Part shown: piece after piece, positions 1 to 4,773 of the stretch | Layout: the number at the start of each line of letters is the position of its first letter | How positions within the stretch are numbered: position 1 is the stretch's first letter | Assembly: GCA_946611835.1 (NCBI GenBank) | Contig: CAMOEE010000092.1 | Location: 1 to 9,488 of the forward strand | Direction: 5' to 3' | From: an uncultured Treponema sp. | Lineage (GTDB): Bacteria; Spirochaetota; Spirochaetia; Treponematales; Treponemataceae | DNA: 9,488 nt | Position numbers and translations under genes: made by a program | Notes under the pieces: generated by a model | Seen by the model: the letters and a program-made list of their open reading frames with translations, nothing else | Databases searched by the model: none | Told to the model about the DNA's origin: nothing

Positions 1-20
1 ACTTGCCTCGCAAGTTTTTT
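1..20 (+). terminator. Possible intrinsic terminator of an upstream gene (may be cut by window edge)
   Basis: ACTTG (1-5) and CAAGT (11-15) form a 5-bp stem with a CCTCG loop, followed by a run of six T (15-20). The stem could continue to the left of the window. A second small hairpin, CGCC-TTC-GGCG, sits at 21-31. This fits the 3' end of a gene lying upstream, but the visible stem is short, so the call is tentative. Confidence 0.4.
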
Positions 21-100
21 CGCCTTCGGCGACCGGCTCCCTACCTATTGCCCCTGTTTACTTGAATCCACCTGACATTAGATTCTTTTTATAGAAACGG

Positions 101-129
101 TTGACCAAAAATTATCTTAATTATAGAAT
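101..129 (+). promoter_or_regulatory. Sigma-70-type promoter of argF, almost abutting the start codon
   Basis: TTGACC (101-106) and TAGAAT (124-129) are separated by 17 bp, a near-consensus -35/-10 pair. An overlapping alternative -10 is TATAGA (122-127). Transcription from this promoter would begin around 134-136, that is, at the argF ATG (135). No better pair lies further upstream: TTGAAT at 62-67 has no -10 at proper distance. Start-site mapping would confirm it. Confidence 0.5.
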
Positions 130-134
130 ACTAT

Positions 135-1088
135 ATGATTCAAGCAGAAAAATTTGATTCACCATTCAAGGGGCGCTCGCTTCTTACCTGGCTGGACTAC
201 GAGCCGGAAGAAATTTTACAGTTCCTTGATTACGCATTTTTGGTCAAAAAACAATCTCACGCCGGTGAAGTCCACCAGCGATTCTTAGGTAAAACAATCG
301 CCCTTATTTTTGAAAAACGCTCAACCCGTACGCGCTCGTCATTTGAGACGGCTTTCGGCGAGGAAGGCGGACATCCGGTTTTCATGTCCACGCAGGACAT
401 CCAGCTTGGCGGAAAGGAAAGCGTAAAGGACACGGCCAGAGTCTTGGGCCGCATGTTCAGCGCCATTGAATTCCGTGGCTTCAAGCAGGAGCATGTAAAG
501 CAGCTGGCAGAATTCTCAAAGGTTCCTGTCATCAACGGCCTTACGGACGACTATCACCCGACCCAGGCGCTCGCTGACATTATGACCCTCAAGGAGAATT
601 TCGGAAAGCTCAAGGGGCTCAAATGGGCTTTCTGCGGAGACGGACGCAACAATGTGGCCCGTTCCCTCATGATTATCTCGGCCAAACTCGGAATTGACTT
701 TGCAATTTACTCTCCGAAGGAACTTTTCCCGCCTAAAGACATTCAGGACATATGTGCACCAATCGCAAAAAAAAGCGGTGCAAAAATTGAAATTTCAAGT
801 GAAATTTCAGTTGTAAAAAACGCTGATTGCCTTTATACTGATGTGTGGGTTTCTATGGGCGAAGAATCGCTCAAAGAGGAACGGACAAAGCTTCTTTCGC
901 CTTATCAGGTAAACAAAGACTTAATGGCGGCTACAGGCAAGAGCAATACAATTTTCATGCATTGTCTGCCTGCTGTCATCGGTCAGGAAGTTACCGAAGA
1001 GGTTTTTGAAAGTCCTGCAAGCAAAGTGTGGGACGAAGCCGAAAACCGCAAGCATACTATCAAGGCTATTATGCTGGCGCTCATCTAA
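135..1088 (+). CDS. argF: Ornithine carbamoyltransferase (ArgF/ArcB family)
   Basis: Transfers the carbamoyl group from carbamoyl phosphate to ornithine giving citrulline; the reverse reaction serves the arginine deiminase pathway. It is cytosolic and usually trimeric. The 317 residues are a full-length family member. Seen in the protein: the carbamoyl-phosphate loop S63-T-R-T-R67, H141-P-T-Q144, a CGDGRNNV turn at 167-174, the ornithine-binding D236-V-W-V-S-M-G242 loop, and H276-C-L-P279. The C-terminus (VWDEAENRKHTIKA) resembles long-form enzymes such as E. coli ArgI and catabolic ArcB, so direction cannot be settled; no arcA or arcC is in view. The ATG at 135 is the only reasonable start: an in-frame TGA lies at 102-104 and no alternative start codon lies near. 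It has no Shine-Dalgarno. No terminator separates it from the next gene, so they are probably co-transcribed. Confidence 0.93.
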   Translation: MIQAEKFDSPFKGRSLLTWLDYEPEEILQFLDYAFLVKKQSHAGEVHQRFLGKTIALIFEKRSTRTRSSFETAFGEEGGHPVFMSTQDIQLGGKESVKDTARVLGRMFSAIEFRGFKQEHVKQLAEFSKVPVINGLTDDYHPTQALADIMTLKENFGKLKGLKWAFCGDGRNNVARSLMIISAKLGIDFAIYSPKELFPPKDIQDICAPIAKKSGAKIEISSEISVVKNADCLYTDVWVSMGEESLKEERTKLLSPYQVNKDLMAATGKSNTIFMHCLPAVIGQEVTEEVFESPASKVWDEAENRKHTIKAIMLALI

Positions 1089-1129
1089 GGCGAATCTGGC
1101 AAACAAACTGGTTCAAAAGGAGTTGTTAT

Positions 1130-1561
1130 ATGAAGAAATTTCTAGTTTTGTCGGCATTGATTCTCACAGGAGCTATTTTCTCAGCTTCTGCAATCGAAAA
1201 AGCAGACTACAAATATGAGTACAAGGAGTCTAAGCTCTCTTATCACAGCGTTCAGGTTTACAAGGTACTTGATCACCGGGATGCTTACATCGTAATGTAC
1301 GCAAAAGGTCATCGTGATGTTGGAACAATTTCGGTTCCAAAAAAATGGTACGCAAACGCTGCTACAGCAGATTCAAAGCTTTCTTTCCGTGCCCTTCCAA
1401 AAGGAATGTATCCTTACATGACAGTCTTCAAGAGAGACGGGCAGTTTGACCGTGTAATGCTCACATTGCCAGTTTCAAGAGACAATCCTGTATGGGGAGT
1501 TGCAGACAGTACTCATAAAGTTGAGGATGCTGACAAAGAGACTTTTGATATCGTCTACTAG
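1130..1561 (+). CDS. Small secreted protein of unknown function
   Basis: I do not recognise this protein. The start at 1130 is chosen because AAGGAG (1117-1122) sits 7 bases upstream and a clean signal peptide begins there; the same frame is open further left but overlaps argF. It has 143 residues: positively charged start (MKK), hydrophobic core at about 4-18, and a signal peptidase I type site A19-S-A21 before I22. There is no lipobox cysteine. The mature part of about 122 residues is rich in Lys, Tyr and Val with alternating hydrophobic residues, suggesting a small beta-rich periplasmic protein; no membrane helix follows the signal. It lies 41 bp after argF and before a strong terminator, so it is probably the last gene of an argF transcript, without an obvious functional link. 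Existence is fairly sure; function is unknown. Confidence 0.75.
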   Translation: MKKFLVLSALILTGAIFSASAIEKADYKYEYKESKLSYHSVQVYKVLDHRDAYIVMYAKGHRDVGTISVPKKWYANAATADSKLSFRALPKGMYPYMTVFKRDGQFDRVMLTLPVSRDNPVWGVADSTHKVEDADKETFDIVY

Positions 1562-1583
1562 TTCATATCTATAGATTTCTTTA

Positions 1584-1617
1584 AAGGGCTGTCCTAAAAC
1601 AGCCCTTATTTTGTTTT
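1584..1617 (+). terminator. Strong intrinsic terminator after the argF unit
   Basis: AAGGGCTGT (1584-1592) pairs perfectly over 9 bp with ACAGCCCTT (1599-1607); the loop is CCTAAA, and a T-rich run follows to 1617. The Shine-Dalgarno of the next gene begins only 5 bases later (1622), leaving no room for a promoter between them. Confidence 0.85.
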
Positions 1618-1632
1618 AAACGGAGCAAAACA

Positions 1633-2613
1633 ATGCAGATTATTTCAGATGCAAAAATCAAAGAATTCAAGAATTTTATTGCAGGTCACGACTTTTTCTA
1701 TGTTGCAGGTCACAAAGACCCGGACGGAGACGCAGTTTACAGCTGTCTTGCGATGTCAGATTTCCTGACGGCACAAGGAATAAAACACCAGCTGATTTCG
1801 GCAGGTCCTTTCAAACGGCCCGAGATTCGTGCAAAAGCAAAATTCTTCTCGAACGAGATGACATTTCTTTCTGAGCCGGAACGCAAAAAAGCGGGTCTTT
1901 TGATTCTTGACTGCTCGGAGATGTCACGGCTTGGCGAAATCGAGGGTGACATCAACGGCTTGGATACATTCATAATCGACCACCACAAAACGGCAGAAGC
2001 AAGTGAAAACTGCATTATCGACCCGACTTCCCCTGCCACAGCCTGTCTCGTCCAGCAGATTTACGAAAAGGTTCTCGGAAAACTCCCAAAGCAGACCGCA
2101 GAATACCTCTTTTTCGCCCTTTCCACAGACACGGGATACTTCAGGTTCCTCAACACTGATTCGGCAGAGGTTTTCATTCAGGCCTCACGCCTTGTTGAGG
2201 CTGGTGTAAATCCCCGCAAGACTTACGACGAAATCACAGGCGGAAAACCATACTCAACCCGCAAGCTCCTTGGAATCATGCTCGACCGAGTTGAGAGACG
2301 ATACGGAAACAAGCTCGCCGTCACTTATGAAACGATGGAAGATACAAAAGCCTGGGGGCAGGAAGGCCGAGACTCAGACTCGCTCTACTCGCTTCTTCTC
2401 TCAGTAGACGGTATTGAGGCCGTACTTTTCGTCAGGCAGGACACGGAGCTCACCTGCACATGCGGTTTCCGTTCCCGTGACAAAGTTGATGTAAGCGCAA
2501 TCGCCGCAAAATTCGGCGGCGGCGGCCACAAGAATGCGGCAGGATTAAGCATTGACGGAAAGATTCCGGATGTTCTGGAGAAAATCTGCGCAGAATTCAA
2601 GAAAGTTCTGTAA
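1633..2613 (+). CDS. nrnA: DHH-family phosphoesterase, NrnA type (oligoribonuclease / pAp phosphatase)
   Basis: Family members are cytosolic Mn-dependent enzymes that degrade 2-5 nt RNAs, dephosphorylate pAp, or hydrolyse linear and cyclic dinucleotides; which substrate applies here cannot be told. The 326 residues are the usual length. DHH domain motifs: GHKDPDGDA (26-34), ILDCSEM with D93, the signature D116-H-H118, and S164-T-D-T-G168. The C-terminal DHHA1 substrate domain carries the glycine motif F294-GGGGHKNAAG304. There are no PAS, GGDEF or membrane segments, which argues against GdpP. The start ATG has GGAG (1622-1625) 7 bases upstream. It stands between two terminators, and no clear promoter is visible in the 70-bp gap before it, so it may depend on read-through from the argF unit. 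Confidence 0.88.
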   Translation: MQIISDAKIKEFKNFIAGHDFFYVAGHKDPDGDAVYSCLAMSDFLTAQGIKHQLISAGPFKRPEIRAKAKFFSNEMTFLSEPERKKAGLLILDCSEMSRLGEIEGDINGLDTFIIDHHKTAEASENCIIDPTSPATACLVQQIYEKVLGKLPKQTAEYLFFALSTDTGYFRFLNTDSAEVFIQASRLVEAGVNPRKTYDEITGGKPYSTRKLLGIMLDRVERRYGNKLAVTYETMEDTKAWGQEGRDSDSLYSLLLSVDGIEAVLFVRQDTELTCTCGFRSRDKVDVSAIAAKFGGGGHKNAAGLSIDGKIPDVLEKICAEFKKVL

Positions 2614-2649
2614 AAAAATCTCAAACAACACATACTATCATATCCAGAT

Positions 2650-2693
2650 AAAATCCGCAGAAATGAAGTGCTCGTTTCTTGCGGATTTTTTTT
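2650..2693 (+). terminator. Intrinsic terminator after the DHH gene
   Basis: AAAATCCGCA (2650-2659) pairs with TGCGGATTTT (2680-2689). Beyond one bulged T, GAAA (2660-2663) pairs with TTTC (2675-2678); the loop is 11 bases. A run of eight T (2686-2693) follows. It closes the DHH transcript just before the repeat array. Confidence 0.85.
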
Positions 2694-2728
2694 GTAATGA
2701 AAGACTTTTCAGATTTTGAATCCTGTGT

Positions 2729-2888
2729 GAATTTGTTGGATTTAGTTAGATTTTGTGAGATTTAGTTAGATTTTGTGAGATTTAGTTAGATTTTGAGAGA
2801 TTTTGAGAGATTTTGAGAGATTTTGTGAGATTTTGAGAGATTTTGTGAGATTTTGTGAGATTTTGTTAGTTTTTGTTGGATTTTATTA
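2729..2888 (+). repeat. 10-bp tandem array of phased T-tracts (predicted curved DNA)
   Basis: From 2739 to 2888 the sequence breaks into fifteen consecutive 10-base units with no spacing error; a degenerate unit (GAATTTGTTG) precedes them at 2729. The first five alternate GATTTAGTTA and GATTTTGTGA, a 20-bp super-repeat. Units 6-12 are GATTTTGAGA or GATTTTGTGA; units 13-15 decay (GATTTTGTTA, GTTTTTGTTG, GATTTTATTA). T-tracts keep the same 10-base rhythm to about 2925, right up to the sigma-54 promoter. Three to six T per helical turn is the classic recipe for intrinsic curvature. There are no spacers, so this is not CRISPR. The 2614-2968 gap holds only the terminator, this array and the promoter. 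Confidence 0.9.
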
Positions 2889-2929
2889 TTTTTTACCATT
2901 TTTTTCTGTTTTTCAATCATTTTTACAAG

Positions 2930-2946
2930 TTGGCACGCTTATTGCT
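2930..2946 (+). promoter_or_regulatory. Sigma-54 (RpoN) -24/-12 promoter
   Basis: TTGGCACG-CTTA-TTGCT matches the sigma-54 consensus TTGGCACG-N4-TTGCW at every defined position. The invariant GG (2932-2933) and GC (2944-2945) are separated by exactly 10 bases. Transcription should start near 2957, a few bases before the Shine-Dalgarno (GGAGG, 2960-2964) of the next gene. Such promoters need an AAA+ enhancer-binding activator bound upstream and contacting polymerase by DNA looping; here the upstream DNA is the phased T-tract array. I see no obvious inverted-repeat activator site between 2694 and 2930. Treponema species are known to carry rpoN. Confidence 0.85.
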
Positions 2947-2968
2947 TATAGAAAAAATCGGAGGAAAC

Positions 2969-3862
2969 ATGAAAAAAGTAAGAATCAATGATTTACCAAA
3001 AGCTATAGCCGAGAAGCAGTTATCAAAGAAGGAGGCAGTCAACATAATCTGGATTGAACTTTACACTCATCCGATAAAATACGGTCTTGTTCATTTTTCT
3101 GAAGACCAGAAAAGTGATTTTCTTCTGGGAATGCATAAAATCTTCGAGCGGCTTTTCGACAAATTCATTCCAGGAACCCTTACCTTCCAGGCTTATCTTA
3201 TGGGCTGCGTGTCAAATTACAAGATGAGTTTTCTCAGGCGTCAGGCCGAACGGGAAACAAAGAGAAAGACACTGAACGCCTATCTCCTTTCAGAATTTGA
3301 GGAAAAAGAGCAGAAATACAACATAGGACTTCCAGAAGATGACGAGAATTTACCTCGGGCAACAAAGACACTCGCCGAGATTGCAGAAAAACAAAAGGGG
3401 ACAAGCGCCGAAAAAAGATGTCAGAGAGTAGCAGAGCTTACGGCACTCGTTCTGATGATGAAGGCCTGCAAAGATATAGACGACGACACGATAAATTCAG
3501 TCAGCAAGTTCACGGGAGTCGATAAGGCATTGCTTTTGGAAAAAGTCCAGGAACTGAAGGAATCCATGCAGAAAAAGGAAGAACACAGTCAGGAGCTGAT
3601 ATCCAAGCGGAACAATGCCTTTTACTTTCACCGCAAATACATGCAGGAGATGCTCTCCCCATCCTCAGATGGCTCAAGACTGGAAACACTGCGGTCCAGA
3701 TACGAGAAACAGACCCGGAAATGGAAGATTCACAATGAGGCCCTTTCTTTAAGGGCAAGCACGCCTTCTAACGAAGAAATAGCAAGAATTCTCGGACTCA
3801 AGCCCCGGACAGTCTCTTTTTACATAAATCATGCGAAGAAAAACAGCTTTCTAGACTCATAG
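2969..3862 (+). CDS. Divergent sigma-70-family-like factor with C-terminal helix-turn-helix
   Basis: Not a protein I can name. The frame is open from 2873, but the start at 2969 is chosen because GGAGG (2960-2964) precedes it and the sigma-54 promoter would start transcription near 2957, excluding earlier starts. The 297 residues divide into three. Residues about 20-100 resemble sigma region 2: an acidic helix then F59-ERLFDKF66, then F73-QAYL and N83 followed by FLRR and a basic stretch, compare the FRAxLxxxxxN...RRR pattern of ECF factors. Residues about 100-260 are a charged, largely helical linker. Residues 265-291 (TPSNEEIARILGLKPRTVSF and on) form a region-4-like helix-turn-helix. The linker is far longer than in ordinary ECF sigmas. 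Inference: an alternative sigma factor or related DNA-binding regulator under sigma-54 control. A LuxR-like or phage-type regulator is the main alternative. Confidence 0.6.
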   Translation: MKKVRINDLPKAIAEKQLSKKEAVNIIWIELYTHPIKYGLVHFSEDQKSDFLLGMHKIFERLFDKFIPGTLTFQAYLMGCVSNYKMSFLRRQAERETKRKTLNAYLLSEFEEKEQKYNIGLPEDDENLPRATKTLAEIAEKQKGTSAEKRCQRVAELTALVLMMKACKDIDDDTINSVSKFTGVDKALLLEKVQELKESMQKKEEHSQELISKRNNAFYFHRKYMQEMLSPSSDGSRLETLRSRYEKQTRKWKIHNEALSLRASTPSNEEIARILGLKPRTVSFYINHAKKNSFLDS

Positions 3863-3880
3863 GGCCCGATTCTGTATTAT
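3852..3880 (+). promoter_or_regulatory. Possible weak promoter for rdgB
   Basis: TAGACT (3852-3857) and TATTAT (3875-3880) are 17 bp apart, 4 of 6 and 5 of 6 matches to the sigma-70 consensus. Transcription would start about 3887, one base from the rdgB ATG. The -35 lies inside the preceding coding sequence. Chance occurrence is possible; rdgB may simply be co-transcribed from the sigma-54 promoter. Confidence 0.25.
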
Positions 3881-3887
3881 TCTTCTC

Positions 3888-4523
3888 ATGGAAAAAAAAC
3901 GACTATACCTGGCATCAGGAAACAAACACAAGCAGCAGGAGATGCAGCAGATTCTGCCGGATTATGAAATCAGGATTCCAAGCGACGACGGGATCGACTT
4001 TGACCCGGTCGAGGACGGAAAAACATTCTACGAGAACAGCCTTATTAAAGCCCGGGCGCTATTTGAACTGGTACATGAGCCTGTTATAGCTGATGATTCG
4101 GGAATCTGCGTCGAAGCCCTGAAGGGAGAGCCTGGGATTTTTACATCAAGATACGCAGGCCCTGACTACCCTCACGGAAGACCGGACGGAAAGAAAATCA
4201 GCCAGGACGAGCAGAATAAGTACCTGATTGGGCAGCTCAATGCCACGGGAGCAAAAAACCGGAACTGCCACTACACATGCGCCATGGTACTTCTCCTAAA
4301 TCAGGACAGGTTCTTCGTAGCTCAGGAGACATTCGAGGGAGAGCTGATCGGCTCAATCGAGGAGCAGGCAGGAAGCGGAGGATTCGGTTACGACCCTATA
4401 GTATGGCTTCCCCAGTACAAAAAAACCGTCGCCGAAATTTCTGCAGACGAGAAAAACAAAATCTCCCACCGGGGAAAAGCCGTCAGGGCAATCGCAAAAA
4501 TACTGGAATCGCTTGAATTTTAG
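3888..4523 (+). CDS. rdgB: RdgB/HAM1-family XTP/dITP pyrophosphatase
   Basis: Hydrolyses non-canonical purine nucleoside triphosphates (dITP, ITP, XTP) to monophosphate and pyrophosphate, keeping deaminated bases out of DNA and RNA; a cytosolic dimer needing Mg. The 211 residues are a typical length. Seen: the N-terminal substrate loop S10-G-N12 with K15 and E18, the catalytic D69-D-S-G72, GSGGFGYDP at 162-170, and SADEKNKISHRGKA at 185-198. The family begins just before the ASGN loop, supporting the ATG at 3888. There is no Shine-Dalgarno, the preceding gene ends 25 bp upstream, and no clear terminator follows: only AT-rich DNA. Confidence 0.93.
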   Translation: MEKKRLYLASGNKHKQQEMQQILPDYEIRIPSDDGIDFDPVEDGKTFYENSLIKARALFELVHEPVIADDSGICVEALKGEPGIFTSRYAGPDYPHGRPDGKKISQDEQNKYLIGQLNATGAKNRNCHYTCAMVLLLNQDRFFVAQETFEGELIGSIEEQAGSGGFGYDPIVWLPQYKKTVAEISADEKNKISHRGKAVRAIAKILESLEF

Positions 4524-4553
4524 TCATTTGGCGTATTTTTCCCCAAACTTTAG

Positions 4554-4583
4554 AAAAAAAATTTAAAAAAAATGAATTTTTTT
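4554..4583 (+). other. Three phased A/T-tracts upstream of the flagellin promoter
   Basis: A8 (4554-4561), A8 (4565-4572) and T7 (4577-4583) follow each other about 11-12 bp apart, ending just before the sigma-28 -35 element. They could act as an UP-like element or bend the DNA. A weak AT-only hairpin could also form; I do not call it a terminator because it has no GC in the stem. Confidence 0.4.
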
Positions 4584-4585
4584 AC

Positions 4586-4613
4586 TAAAGTTTCTAATGA
4601 CCATAGCCGATAA
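4586..4613 (+). promoter_or_regulatory. Sigma-28 (FliA) promoter of the first flagellin
   Basis: TAAAGTTT (4586-4593) and GCCGATAA (4606-4613) both match the enterobacterial FliA consensus exactly. The spacer is 12 bases, one longer than the usual 11. Transcription should start around 4620, giving a 5' leader of about 155 nt before the ATG at 4774. Sigma-28 control of filament genes is established in treponemes. Confidence 0.88.
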
Positions 4614-4619
4614 CAATAA

Positions 4620-4766
4620 GGACAAGCTATGTTCGGTACAGCTTCGTAGAAGAATTCTGAACAAGTGCGTCACGAAAAAGGAGACGGATGTAGCCTTGTA
4701 ATACTGAAGTTTCCTTTTTCAACAGACCGAAAAGGATTTTGGTCTGAAAGACATTTCCACGGAGGA
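4620..4766 (+). promoter_or_regulatory. Structured flagellin mRNA leader with candidate CsrA sites
   Basis: Three helices can be drawn: AAGCT/AGCTT (4624-4628/4640-4644); GAAAAAGGAGAC (4674-4685) with GTTTCCTTTTTC (4709-4720), 12 bp with one G-U; and CAGACCGAAA (4723-4732) with TTTTGGTCTG (4737-4746), 10 bp with one G-U, closed by the tetraloop AGGA. GGA motifs occur at 4620, 4680, 4686 (as ACGGATGT, at the start of the 23-base loop), 4734 (the AGGA loop), and twice in the Shine-Dalgarno GGAGGA (4761-4766). One GGA in a hairpin loop plus another over the ribosome site is the architecture of CsrA-repressed flagellin leaders in B. subtilis (hag) and Borrelia (flaB). CsrA binding here is inferred. 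Confidence 0.55.
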
Positions 4767-4773
4767 AAAAACT

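Noticed and set aside
257..535. Reverse-strand open frame inside argF
   Set aside because: Shadow of argF, Ser/Cys-rich, no start signals.
1028..1129. Longer start of the secreted protein at 1028
   Set aside because: It overlaps argF out of frame by 61 bases and would bury the signal peptide; the start at 1130 has a proper Shine-Dalgarno.
2729..2888. CRISPR array
   Set aside because: Units are 10 bp, directly tandem, with no spacers and no cas genes.
2873..2968. N-terminal extension of the sigma-like protein from an ATG at 2873
   Set aside because: It would translate the T-rich array and the sigma-54 promoter itself; the Shine-Dalgarno and predicted transcript start support 2969.
2803..2991. 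62-residue open frame (MRDFERFCEIL type) over the repeat array
   Set aside because: Its repeated residues arise from translating the 10-bp units; no ribosome binding site, and it crosses the sigma-54 promoter and the real gene start.
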